In this document: in pieces, positions 44,301 to 51,760 of the stretch
Layout of the letters: each line of letters opens with the position of its first letter
How positions within the stretch are numbered: position 1 is the first letter of the stretch
Origin: JAAFIP01 sp031367325
GTDB taxonomy: Bacteria > Pseudomonadota > Gammaproteobacteria > Burkholderiales > Burkholderiaceae_C
Direction of reading: 5' to 3'
Length of the DNA stretch: 64,000 bases
NCBI GenBank assembly: GCA_031367325.1
Contig: JANLPQ010000037.1
Coordinates: forward strand, 18,515 to 82,514
Position numbers and translations under genes: made by a program
Notes under the pieces: model-generated
Database searches by the model: none
The model's input: only the letters and a program-made list of their open reading frames with translations
What the model was told of the DNA's origin: nothing

Positions 44301-44449
44301 ATGGGTGCTTCATAGTTGCTGGCTTGCACAGACTGGCTTGTCGCAGGTTGCTCTCCCGTGCCGCCACCACATGCTATGGTGACTAAAGTTGCCACCATGC
44401 TGGCCATGGTGGCGCGGTATTTAAAACTAAATGTATTGATTGAAAGCAT
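41378..44449 (-). CDS. Secreted subtilase (S8 peptidase) with C-terminal SLH-like repeats
   Basis: A 1023-residue cell-surface serine protease. A probable lipoprotein-type signal ends at Cys27, followed by an inhibitor-like propeptide (about 75-168). The S8 catalytic domain has Asp244 (VIAVIDCGF), His288 (CTHGTQVSGV), the oxyanion Asn385 (SAGNEG) and Ser454 (DGTSFSAPVVAGIAG). The middle region is beta-rich and unassigned. The last about 160 residues carry three repeats of the form FxDV...FYxYIExL...GVTNGCGxGxYCPxxxVTRxQMAxFLxRA, an S-layer-homology-like pattern. AGGAT lies seven bases before the ATG. It may process surface proteins or anchor to the envelope; no substrate is evident. Confidence 0.9.
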   Translation of the reverse strand: MLSINTFSFKYRATMASMVATLVTIACGGGTGEQPATSQSVQASNYEAPIEGAISNSPVSARVVANQKTAEFAPDRVIVRFEDAVTGSNLKSLNAVSGVRGLGFSVIKEINFASDTKNTKSINAAGAAAEPAPHLAVLSLNGSGLSVAQAIERLQSSGLVRYAEPDYRMKLHQVKSPAAPATGAQQTLAVPNDNLYGYQWHHNNTGLVGTTPTGVLGKDLDTPLAWNLTTGSSAATAPVIAVIDCGFKLNHADLAGNWWTNPAPTFGDVNGADFGENDGDPSSTSCTHGTQVSGVIGAKGNNAMGVTGMMWDTRIMALKTANATGALYVSAEVAALNYIVSQKSAGVNIKAINISLGGSAYSQSEYDAIRAAGNAGLLVVASAGNEGISDRNYPAGYELPNIISVGSTDRSDALSAFSNYGSWVDIGAPGQDIATTSFSTPTLADIYSYADGTSFSAPVVAGIAGLIANYVPGATMQQIRQRIISSAEYAPGLNNLMRVAGRANAYRALTNQGAYIFPTTWITDNRALGDQYIKNASYVINAFIGVGPSTLGVVSTINGVDYTMRDDGQYPDKFAGDGHYTAIVKPNATGAAVPISIKHLYSSGATTATSITSGTIVVADAGNYQVQINSTPWSDPSTALNVQTLYTAEADEGSVAVNLPFNIAYYGVSNISSIKVTPNGFVCVGDGNCSVLPTSTYDTKPIPSNGALAYGILAPWWHDWVVSGNTISNVFTHTEGVAPNRKFVVTWKNAFAYGDNLKTDGVSFQVQFYEGQNKFSFAYNDVTTNMAISASGRPDGGLLGSAGIQFFNGKIGTRTSHNTFGSIVAGTSKDLVLANSFSDVAIDDAFLPFIESLRGSGVTNGCATGLYCPNDAVFRNQMAAFIIRATHGYDLVAYPALSNPVMSSFVDVPTTNGFYKYIETMKLDGITSGCGAGAYCPDAVVLREQMAVFLVRAVRGASFVPPAATGQFADVVTSGFYTPYIEELARMGVTNGCGVGNFCPSNPVTRREMATFLQRAFRLYDYQ

Positions 44450-44616
44450 GGTGTAGATCCTAACTGTCGATTAATGTAATTATCGTTTACAAGATGTAGT
44501 AACACAGTATTTGAGCCTAGACTCTAGTGTGTACTTACGTTTGTATGTGAAATTTTGCACAGATGACTGTTGTGCGCACGTGACTATAGATTGGCTCGCG
44601 TTAACGATCCGTGACC

Positions 44617-46575
44617 TTACTGCGACCAATAGACTAAGTAGCCATTACCCGGTACGGTCACGTTGCGGCCAATCTCCACCATCACAAAAAATACATTAGG
44701 CGGGCCGCCCAATGGGTTGGGTGAAGCAGCTTTGTACAGCTTGAGCTTGCTGGTTAGCGTTTGCCCGCTGCCGGGTTCGACCCGGGTAAAGCCTGCTGGC
44801 GAGAACAAGCTAGCCATGTCGATAGTGCTGACGGTTTGGGTGCCGCCAATATCTGTAAACACTGCTGAGCCATCTAATGCAAAAGTGATGGTTTGTGATG
44901 CGGCTTGACAGTCTTCACGGCCAACCAAGGTTCTAGTGCCCACTTCAGACAAAGAGGTGACAGGCACCAAACTGTTGGGCACCAAAATATGCGTGCTTTT
45001 GGTGACGCTTTGGCCGGGCACGTTATTGCATAGCACTAGCAGCCTGCTGTTAAAACCTGCGTTTACTGCCGTTAATGACACGGAAGCACCTTGTGGGTAA
45101 ATGTTGATGCCACCCGTAGTGTTGGTGTCAGTAATACGGTGTGTGGCGCCCTCTACTGTCAGCAAGTCATCGTTACCCACTGTTGTGCTACCAAGGCTGG
45201 TGATAGACCCGGTGGGGTCAGAGTATTTATAAATCTCACTGAAGGTGACGTTGCTAAACCTGCTTAGTTTGTCAATGCTGAAACCCAAAAATCCATCGGC
45301 TACTGTGGTGGTAGCGCGCGAAGATACTGAAACACCTAAGTTACGCAGCCCCATAGATGCCACGCTGCTGACCGTGGTGGTAGCACCGCTAAACAAGGTG
45401 GAAATAGTGGATGGGCGGAAGTTGAACCCTGCGCGGGGGCTGTTGATGGTAAAAGTGTCTGTTCGCCCGTCAGACACACGTCGCCTGATATAGGAGCCAG
45501 TGCCAGCGTCAGCCGAAATGGTAGCCAATGCGCCGCCGAACGACAGCGTAGTCATCAAGCCGCTAGGTTGCATGGTGAGATCCCAGCCAGCGGTTACACG
45601 GCCTACAGCGGGCAGTGTATTAGCAGCTTGCCGCGTGCCAATGACAAGACCTTGGTTACCAGGCTGCAACATGACGAAACTGGCGCGGTTATTAGCAGCT
45701 GGCAAATAGTACAAAGAGCGCCCAGAATTATTGTGAGCCAGATTTTCAGCATCGTAGTAGCCGCCCTTAGGTGATGAAGCAAAACGGGTTAGGCGCTGGG
45801 GCGCACTGCAAGTGACTGTGTTGTTACCGCAATCTTGCCCCATGAATTCGCCGTTATTGTCTATAGTAGCAATACCTTGTGAGCTGGTCAGCAGCCCTGT
45901 AGCCGATGTGCGCTCATAGGCTGTATACACATAGGTGCCCGATAGATCTTTAAGTGAAGACGCCACCTCTGGCAAAACGATACTAAGCGCATAGCTGCCC
46001 GGCACGCCGTTAGGTGATAGCGAGAACAACATACCCGATGGCGCTACTATTTGCGCTTGATCAGTAACGGAGAATCCTGTAGTGAACCTGCATGGTGCGT
46101 TGTGTACGGTATTTAGCTGAAATGACTTGCCGAAAGGGTTAACGCCCGACAGTGTGGCCGCGTCAAACTGCCCTACCCCGACTCTGTCGACACCGTCACT
46201 GCTTTGTAAATTTAGTATGCGGTATTTGCCCGATAAAAGATAAGGACACACTGTGGGAGCCAATGTAGGCGCAGCAGCATCCAGCATGGACAGCGTCGGG
46301 TTGGCTGTGACAACTGATGCGTTCTTGGTATCAGCCCGTTCAAAAACTGTGGTGCTGATTTGTGCAAACGCATCAACCTGAGCAGCTTGCCCGGAGGCTG
46401 TCTGTGTCGTCGGAGGGGTTTGTGCCAACGTGCTTGGCCCACTGATAACCGCTGGACTGGATAGTTGCCCTCCACCGCAAGCTGATAAAAACAGCGTTGA
46501 AAGCAAAGCAGATGCTGCTAGAACAATTGATTTCCTAGGCAACCTATGGCTTGGTGCTAAAGTAAAAAAATTCAT
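44617..46575 (-). CDS. Large predicted outer-membrane lipoprotein of unknown function
   Basis: A 652-residue exported protein with a canonical lipobox (LSAC, Cys33) followed by Gly-rich and Thr/Pro/Ser-rich spacer sequence. The mature protein is Ser/Thr/Gly-rich, probably all beta, with a few paired Cys residues and repeated short motifs such as TTTV. I recognise no family. It lies upstream of the subtilase gene on the same strand, 167 bases away, and is divergent from another lipoprotein gene at 47182, so it may be part of a surface-protein group flanking the capsule locus. Confidence 0.75.
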   Translation of the reverse strand: MNFFTLAPSHRLPRKSIVLAASALLSTLFLSACGGGQLSSPAVISGPSTLAQTPPTTQTASGQAAQVDAFAQISTTVFERADTKNASVVTANPTLSMLDAAAPTLAPTVCPYLLSGKYRILNLQSSDGVDRVGVGQFDAATLSGVNPFGKSFQLNTVHNAPCRFTTGFSVTDQAQIVAPSGMLFSLSPNGVPGSYALSIVLPEVASSLKDLSGTYVYTAYERTSATGLLTSSQGIATIDNNGEFMGQDCGNNTVTCSAPQRLTRFASSPKGGYYDAENLAHNNSGRSLYYLPAANNRASFVMLQPGNQGLVIGTRQAANTLPAVGRVTAGWDLTMQPSGLMTTLSFGGALATISADAGTGSYIRRRVSDGRTDTFTINSPRAGFNFRPSTISTLFSGATTTVSSVASMGLRNLGVSVSSRATTTVADGFLGFSIDKLSRFSNVTFSEIYKYSDPTGSITSLGSTTVGNDDLLTVEGATHRITDTNTTGGINIYPQGASVSLTAVNAGFNSRLLVLCNNVPGQSVTKSTHILVPNSLVPVTSLSEVGTRTLVGREDCQAASQTITFALDGSAVFTDIGGTQTVSTIDMASLFSPAGFTRVEPGSGQTLTSKLKLYKAASPNPLGGPPNVFFVMVEIGRNVTVPGNGYLVYWSQ

Positions 46576-46812
46576 ATTAGTTACTAGTTGGTACTTTTAG
46601 ATAATTTTTGTCACTTTATTATGTAGAGTATTGGATTAAAAATCCAGTCGATTGCATGATTTTTATGATGAAACCAAACAAATGGACTAGTGCATCTACC
46701 AGATTTGCAGCAATTTCAATACGCAATCGCATCTCCGAAAAAGGCTAATTCAATTCGCACTCAATGATCTGTTGCGCAGGGACATTGAGCTGATAAAAGC
46801 GGTGCGCTAATT

Positions 46813-46866
46813 TGCTACAAATTGCATAGCTGCTTGAGCAGGTTCTACGGCCTAGAACGGCTAAAA
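46813..46866 (+). repeat. Palindromic repeat copy, lipoprotein intergenic region
   Basis: Core ATAGCTGCTTGAGCAG at 46826-46841 with a first-subtype tail. Here the tail GTTCTACGGCCTAGAAC is itself a perfect inverted repeat, so this copy shows both hairpins of the family most clearly. Confidence 0.85.
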
Positions 46867-47084
46867 GCTGTGGTGGTAGTGCCTAGCTAAGGCGGACTAT
46901 CAACAGCACCTTAGTCTGCAGAGTCTCTTTGTGCGATGTCTTGGGCTGCAAACATCATGAGTGATGCGCTGCTGTAAATGCAATTTAGCCTAAATCTCAC
47001 AGTTAACCAGTCATAGCAAACCAAGCAAACTGACATATCGGTACAGAAATACTAATATAAGCACGTACCTTACATTTAATAACT

Positions 47085-47101
47085 AAATAATAAGATTATT
47101 T
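47085..47101. other. A+T-rich inverted repeat upstream of lipoprotein gene
   Basis: AAATAAT-AAG-ATTATTT, about 80 bases before the ATG at 47182. It could be an operator or chance in an A+T-rich stretch. Confidence 0.3.
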
Positions 47102-47181
47102 TATGCCTTTGAGGGTGTGCAGCATGCGAATGTAATGCATTATGTTTAAAATTTTATACATAGTTAAATTACAAAGAATAT

Positions 47182-49152
47182 ATGCTTCAAAAAAACAAAC
47201 TTAACCTGTCAGCATCAATTGCGATGGTCTTAATAGCTGTATTGGCTACGGCCTGCGGGGGTGGGTCTGGTGACACCGCAACCGCTGATACCGGCCCAGA
47301 GGCGATTGCTACGCTCACTGCCCCTGGAGATTGCTTATCTACTACTGTGACTTGGGTTGTCGCTGGCAAAACTTGCAGCGCTATGAGCCAGATAGCCGCC
47401 AACGGCACCAGTGCCTTGGCCACCGATGTGGGGGCGCCCACTTTTGGTTCGGCCTCTTTTCTGTGTACCAATGCGAAACTAGCGGCTAGCCCGTCGGCCG
47501 CACCAGCTGGTACATGCCTAGAGCCGACAATGCAAAGCGCCAAACTGTCTGGCAACATTAGCTCATCACGGGCAGCTTTTACGCCCACTTTCAACGCGGG
47601 TTATTCTATTTACACGGCGGCATGGCCGATACTAAACAAGCACCCTGGCAGCATGTTTCAATCAGGTCTGTTCAGTACTTGGATGTTCGCCAAGTACCCA
47701 GAAGGTTTTCCCAAGGGCATAGAACCCAACAATAATTTTTACACCGATATTGAGGGAGGCCTTGGCTGGTGGCAAAACCAACGCTTTCCCACCGAAACGC
47801 CCAAATTCCTCATGGGGGGTGTGGCATTGAACTTCAGCATGATTGCTAATGGCCCTGCGACAGGTGGCGGGGAGTGGAGAGATGCTGCTACTCCTTACGG
47901 CTTATACGGCGTAGCGCAGCTCAGCCCCCGGCTGTTGTTTCCCCCTGATGGCTTGAATTTGAAACAGGGTACGAATGGTGAGCTATTTGGCTATGGTTAT
48001 TTGCCCCTTCCTTTCACCGACCCCAAGCTTAAAACTGCTGGCAAAGATGTGCCCACTGGCGACAATTCTTGGACGTTGTTTTTGAATACAGAAAACTTTA
48101 AAGGCCCCGTAGCCTTCTTCACCCCTTATTTTTGGTCACGGGCATCCGCACTTGGCATCAAAGATATCAACGGAAAGTTGGTAGATTTGAACGGGAAGTT
48201 TCTGGACTCGCGTGGTACTGACCCCGACAAACCCTTTGATATTGAAAACCAAGGCATGCCAGGCTACATATCAGTTGACGCTAAAGGCGAAACCTATGCG
48301 CGGATCGCACCAGTTTCGTTTCCCCGCGATGCCAACGGCGATTCGATAGTACTGCACCGTCACATTGTGTACAACAAAAACGCGCTTTGGAGTTCGGTTC
48401 AAGACTGGTTCAAGAACGGCAAGGCCGCAAGCGGTGTCATCGACATGAAGGAGTCCAGCGAGATGGCCTACGCAAACGAGGGGGGAACAAATTGGGGAAT
48501 AACTCCGGTGGGCAAGGACGACCCTCATTACGAGATAGATTGGAACTCTTTCGCAAAATTTTCCGCTGTCAGTTCCAATACTTTTGGTTTTAAATGGATT
48601 TCACAATTGGCATCAAAAACAGGCTCTGCCAGCAACCCGATGGTGACCATGCCGGAGTACTATCGCTTAGTGAAAAAAGTTAATGGCAACCTTACTTGGG
48701 CGGCAGTGCAGCCCAACGATGTGCCGTCTGAGACCGGGTTAAAAACGGTAGAGTTTAAGCGTGCGCCATTACAAAATCAGCCAGCCTACACCACACCGCT
48801 AGACGATGCGAGCCTGGCTAACGCTGCGAGTTCATGGAAAACTCCTGGGCCAGCCAAAGGCGCAGGCCCGTTCAAAGCCCAGCTGGGGGATGGCAGTACG
48901 GTGACCTACTACTGGTACCGTTTTGCAGACCAGCCTGCGCTATTGAATGCAGATTTAACAGCAGCAGAGCGGGAGCAAATGCAGCTGCGGGTGGAAAAGC
49001 TGCACAAATCTTGGAAAATTGACCAAAACTACCTACCTGGCGCCACCACAGGAAAGCTGGCTAGCCTAGACCCTAAACTGGTCGTTACGCCGCCTGCGGG
49101 GCTAGAGGTTGGCTACGTGCCGATAGTCACCCGGCAGGAGAAAACGCCTTAG
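47182..49152 (+). CDS. Large predicted lipoprotein of unknown function
   Basis: A 656-residue exported protein with an N-terminal hydrophobic segment and a lipoprotein-type Cys (LATAC, Cys25) followed by GGGSG. The mature part is rich in Trp, Tyr, Pro and Gly (for example GGLGWWQNQRFPTETPKFLMGG and YYWYRFADQPALLN), suggesting a globular carbohydrate- or lipid-facing domain, but I recognise no family or catalytic motif. The stop codon is the first three bases of a 19-base tandem duplication. Its neighbours are another unknown lipoprotein and a toxin-antitoxin remnant. Confidence 0.8.
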   Translation: MLQKNKLNLSASIAMVLIAVLATACGGGSGDTATADTGPEAIATLTAPGDCLSTTVTWVVAGKTCSAMSQIAANGTSALATDVGAPTFGSASFLCTNAKLAASPSAAPAGTCLEPTMQSAKLSGNISSSRAAFTPTFNAGYSIYTAAWPILNKHPGSMFQSGLFSTWMFAKYPEGFPKGIEPNNNFYTDIEGGLGWWQNQRFPTETPKFLMGGVALNFSMIANGPATGGGEWRDAATPYGLYGVAQLSPRLLFPPDGLNLKQGTNGELFGYGYLPLPFTDPKLKTAGKDVPTGDNSWTLFLNTENFKGPVAFFTPYFWSRASALGIKDINGKLVDLNGKFLDSRGTDPDKPFDIENQGMPGYISVDAKGETYARIAPVSFPRDANGDSIVLHRHIVYNKNALWSSVQDWFKNGKAASGVIDMKESSEMAYANEGGTNWGITPVGKDDPHYEIDWNSFAKFSAVSSNTFGFKWISQLASKTGSASNPMVTMPEYYRLVKKVNGNLTWAAVQPNDVPSETGLKTVEFKRAPLQNQPAYTTPLDDASLANAASSWKTPGPAKGAGPFKAQLGDGSTVTYYWYRFADQPALLNADLTAAEREQMQLRVEKLHKSWKIDQNYLPGATTGKLASLDPKLVVTPPAGLEVGYVPIVTRQEKTP

Positions 49153-49187
49153 TACTAACTGCGGCACCTAGTACTAACTGCAGCACC
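49150..49187 (+). repeat. 19-base tandem duplication at the end of the lipoprotein gene
   Basis: TAGTACTAACTGCGGCACC (49150-49168) is followed directly by the same unit with one G-to-A change (49169-49187). The first TAG is the stop codon of the gene. Confidence 0.8.
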
Positions 49188-49235
49188 CAGGCCACCCGCA
49201 GCAACAGCACATATTAGCTGTCGCGCGGTAGTCTT

Positions 49236-49589
49236 TTACACAGCGATATGTGCACGCTTGCTGGGCGGGCACAGCTTCTTTTGGCGGCGGCCGTTGTGGG
49301 TAGCTTCTACAGTGCGGATTTTTCCCGTTTCAGCCAGCCACTGGGCGTGGTCGTGGCGGTACTGAATGCCTAGGTCTTTGGCTGCTTGGTAGATGCTTTG
49401 GCCGGGGGTTTTGGTGATGTGGGTTAGAAAGGCGTGGCGCTTGGGGCTAAGGGTGTAACAGTCGGGTGTGGGCACCAGGTTGTAGCCGCCGCCTACGGCT
49501 TGGCTCCAGGCCAGGTCAAATATAGGGGCGTGCTGCAGGGTGGCGGCTGATTTGCCGCAGATCAGTTTGACGACATGTACGCAACGCAA
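49236..49589 (-). CDS. Hypothetical protein, possible winged-helix type
   Basis: An open frame on the minus strand whose C-terminal part (HAFLTHITKTPGQSIYQAAKDLGIQYRHDHAQWLAETGKI) looks like a helix-turn-helix/winged-helix segment and is more protein-like than chance. The start is unclear: the frame runs to 49664 but with an unconvincing N-terminus, so the TTG at 49589 is used provisionally. No ribosome-binding site supports any start. It could be a real small gene of unknown role or a degraded one. Confidence 0.4.
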   Translation of the reverse strand: MRCVHVVKLICGKSAATLQHAPIFDLAWSQAVGGGYNLVPTPDCYTLSPKRHAFLTHITKTPGQSIYQAAKDLGIQYRHDHAQWLAETGKIRTVEATHNGRRQKKLCPPSKRAHIAV

Positions 49590-49705
49590 ATTGTAGGGTG
49601 GGGCTGCGACTGAAGATATCAAGGCCCACGGCGTGCAGACGCTTTTGGGGCATGAGGCATACAATTAAACTCAGGTGCATACAAGCCGCGCTATGGAGAA
49701 TCACT

Positions 49706-49918
49706 ATGAACGCTGTCATTACCGAAAGAATCCGTGTAGATGCGCACCACGCTGTGCATATTGTTGACGCGCGCTTGGTGCCGGGCGAGGAGGTAGAGGT
49801 GATAGTAAGGCCTGCGCAGAAGGCAGGCAAAAGTTTTTTGAAAACTGCGCTGGGTATGAACCTGGACTTACCGGCTGATTATTCTGTAAGCTACGAAGAA
49901 CATATTCGGGGTCGTTAA
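49706..49918 (+). CDS. Antitoxin-like protein of a PIN-type toxin-antitoxin pair
   Basis: A 70-residue acidic protein (MNAVITERIRVDAHHAVHIVD...) resembling the small antitoxins encoded directly upstream of PIN-domain toxins: an N-terminal beta-rich segment with VEVIVRP, then a C-terminal toxin-wrapping tail (LPADYSVSYEEHIRGR). GGAG lies seven bases before the ATG, a good ribosome-binding site. A truncated PIN-type frame begins three bases after its stop, so the antitoxin appears orphaned. It might persist as a remnant or serve against a toxin elsewhere. Confidence 0.6.
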   Translation: MNAVITERIRVDAHHAVHIVDARLVPGEEVEVIVRPAQKAGKSFLKTALGMNLDLPADYSVSYEEHIRGR

Positions 49919-49921
49919 CGC

Positions 49922-49969
49922 ATGGCTACTTGGTTTATTGATACGGGTTTTGCTATTGCGCTGTGTTGA
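49922..49969 (+). pseudogene. Truncated PIN-domain toxin remnant
   Basis: The frame beginning three bases after the antitoxin stop reads MATWFIDTGFAIALC then TGA. WFIDTGFAIAL is the expected first strand of a PIN ribonuclease with its first metal-binding Asp. The remaining 110 or so residues are absent and no continuation is seen in other frames before the Ada-AlkA gene, so the toxin has been lost by deletion. Confidence 0.55.
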
Positions 49970-50078
49970 GCAGCCAAGCTACCCTAGCAGTTGCGGGCAT
50001 TGCCTGCGTATCTACACCCTGCCAATCACATGTCCGAAAACGGCTAATTTAAATTGCACTTGGGCGTATCATGCCCTT

Positions 50079-51719
50079 ATGACGCTGTATTCCGATGATG
50101 CTTCTGCTGATATTTACTACCAAGCCACTTTAAGCCGCGACGCGCGGTTTGATGGCTGCTTTTTTACCTGCGTAACGACGACGCGTATTTACTGCCGCCC
50201 GGTGTGCCGGGTAAAAGCGCCTAAGCGGGAGAACTGCCGGTTTGTGGCGCACGCTGCGCAGGCGGAGGCCGCTGGCTACCGGCCGTGCCTGCGCTGCCGG
50301 CCCGAGCTGGCGCCGCATTCGCTGATATGGTCTACGCAGGACGCGTCGCACACGCTGGCGCTGCAAGCGGCGCGGCTGTGGGACGACCCTACATCTAGCG
50401 CGGGCCAGTTGGCTTTGCCCAGCGTGGCGCAGGTGGCAGCCAAGCTGGGGGTGAGCGACAGGCACTTGCGGCGGATTTTTGAGGTGCACCTGGGCGTATC
50501 GCCGGTGCAATACCTGCAAACGCGGCGCTTGCTGTGCGCCAAGCAGCTGCTAACCGACACGCGCATGCCAATGGCCGATGTGGCGGTGGCCAGTGGCTTT
50601 GGCAGCTTGCGGCGGTTTAACACAGCGTTTGTGCAGCACTACCGGCTGGTGCCTACGCGGCTGCGGCGTGAGGGGGCGGCGTCTGCAGCGCCGTCGCTGT
50701 CGCGGTCTTCTTCTAAGCTGCCAGCTAGCTCAGCAGGCAACATGGACACCGGCAGCACCCGCGTGGACACCGGCAGCACCCGCGTGCTGCTAGCCTACCG
50801 CCCGCCGTATGACGTGCAGGCGATGCTTGATTTTTTGCGTCAACGCCAAATAGATACTATAGAAAACATAGCTGTTCGAGCAGGATTTACTTGGGTTACC
50901 CGCACTTTTAGCCTTAAAAATGGCACTCAAAATGTCACGGGCTGGCTGCAATGGCACTTTGACGAGGCGCGCTGCGTGGTGCAGCTAGACGTAAGCGACA
51001 GCTTGCGCAGCGTGCTGCCCACGGTGATAGCCCGCATGCGTGCCGCGCTAGACCTGGACGCTGACCCCGCAGCCATTAACGCGGTGCTGAGCGCGCACTT
51101 TGCGGGCACTGAGGGCATTCGCGTGCCGGGCTGTGTGGACGGGTTTGAGGTAGCGGTGCGCGCCATTGTGGGCCAGCAGGTAACGGTGGCGGCGGCTTGC
51201 ACGTTTACAAAGCGTATTGCGCATGCTTTTGGCGAGCCATTTGCTATGTCACCTTTTACGTCACTTTCTGCATCACCTGCTACATCACTTTCTGCGTCAA
51301 CTGCTGCGCCCTGCCCGCAGCTTACCCGCCTGTTCCCCACACCCGCTGTGTTAGCGCACGCTTCGCCCGACGCGCTGGGCGTGCTGGGCATCGTGCGCCA
51401 GCGCCAAGCCGCCATCATCGCGCTGGCGCAGGCGGTAGACAGCGGCCAGCTAGACCTGAACACGCCCGCCCGCGCGCTGCAAACCATTGACCAGCTCAAA
51501 GCCCTGCCCGGCATTGGCGACTGGACAGCCCAGTACATCGCCATGCGCGCACTGCGCTGGCCTGATGCCTTCCCCGCTGGCGACGTGGCGCTGCACAACG
51601 CGCTAGGCCTGCGCGGCGAGAAAAACCCAGCCCGCGCGGCCGAGGCTGCCTCACAAGCCTGGCGGCCCTGGCGCAGCTATGCGGTGCTGCGGGCGTGGGA
51701 AACACTATCAATTAAATAG
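50079..51719 (+). CDS. alkA: Ada-type sensor/AraC/AlkA DNA-3-methyladenine glycosylase
   Basis: A 546-residue alkylation-repair protein. In order: an Ada metal-binding domain with four Cys (39, 43, 70, 73), which senses methylphosphotriesters; an AraC-type helix-turn-helix domain (about 85-210; VAQVAAKLGVSDRHLRRIFE); an AlkA N-terminal domain (about 235-330); and a HhH-GPD glycosylase (about 345-540) with LPGIGDWTAQYIAMRAL and the catalytic Asp in FPAGDVALHNALG. It lacks the Cys methyltransferase domain of Ada; Ogt is encoded next door. Oddities are a 21-base tandem duplication (DTGSTRV twice), a Ser/Thr/Ala-rich insertion (about residues 389-408), an in-frame palindromic repeat, and a TAG stop inside another repeat copy. 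The ATG at 50079 gives the expected Ada N-terminus. Confidence 0.92.
   Translation: MTLYSDDASADIYYQATLSRDARFDGCFFTCVTTTRIYCRPVCRVKAPKRENCRFVAHAAQAEAAGYRPCLRCRPELAPHSLIWSTQDASHTLALQAARLWDDPTSSAGQLALPSVAQVAAKLGVSDRHLRRIFEVHLGVSPVQYLQTRRLLCAKQLLTDTRMPMADVAVASGFGSLRRFNTAFVQHYRLVPTRLRREGAASAAPSLSRSSSKLPASSAGNMDTGSTRVDTGSTRVLLAYRPPYDVQAMLDFLRQRQIDTIENIAVRAGFTWVTRTFSLKNGTQNVTGWLQWHFDEARCVVQLDVSDSLRSVLPTVIARMRAALDLDADPAAINAVLSAHFAGTEGIRVPGCVDGFEVAVRAIVGQQVTVAAACTFTKRIAHAFGEPFAMSPFTSLSASPATSLSASTAAPCPQLTRLFPTPAVLAHASPDALGVLGIVRQRQAAIIALAQAVDSGQLDLNTPARALQTIDQLKALPGIGDWTAQYIAMRALRWPDAFPAGDVALHNALGLRGEKNPARAAEAASQAWRPWRSYAVLRAWETLSIK
50744..50785 (+). repeat. 21-base tandem duplication in alkA
   Basis: Two identical 21-base units (50744-50764 and 50765-50785) encode DTGSTRV twice in the linker between the AraC and AlkA domains. 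Confidence 0.85.
50853..50922 (+). repeat. Diverged palindromic repeat copy inside alkA
   Basis: Core ATAGCTGTTCGAGCAG at 50868-50883 (two changes from consensus), preceded by ACTAT and followed by a second-subtype tail (GATTTACTTGGGTTACCC) and TTTTAGCC. It encodes TIENIAVRAGFTWVT, in the same frame as the DUF2059 copy. Confidence 0.75.
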
Positions 51720-51758
51720 CTGCTTGAGCAGGTTCTACGGCCTATAAAGCCTATTTGA
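51703..51758 (+). repeat. Palindromic repeat copy supplying the alkA stop codon
   Basis: Core ATAGCTGCTTGAGCAG at 51716-51731, preceded by ACTATCAATTAA, with a first-subtype tail. The TAG at 51717-51719 inside the core is the alkA stop, and the tail runs up to two bases before the ogt ATG. Confidence 0.85.
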
Positions 51759-51760
51759 CT

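Larger units (their letters stand above)
46576..47181. other. Divergent intergenic region between two lipoprotein genes
   Basis: About 605 bases without a credible gene. It contains a short motif also present at 50031 (46733-46761), a palindromic repeat copy (46813-46866) and an A+T-rich inverted repeat (47085-47101) ahead of the rightward gene. Both lipoprotein promoters should lie here, but I cannot place them with confidence. Confidence 0.6.

Noticed and set aside
49516..49830. A 104-codon minus-strand frame overlapping the antitoxin gene
   Set aside because: It is antisense to a better-supported gene and is Cys/Ser-rich without recognisable features.
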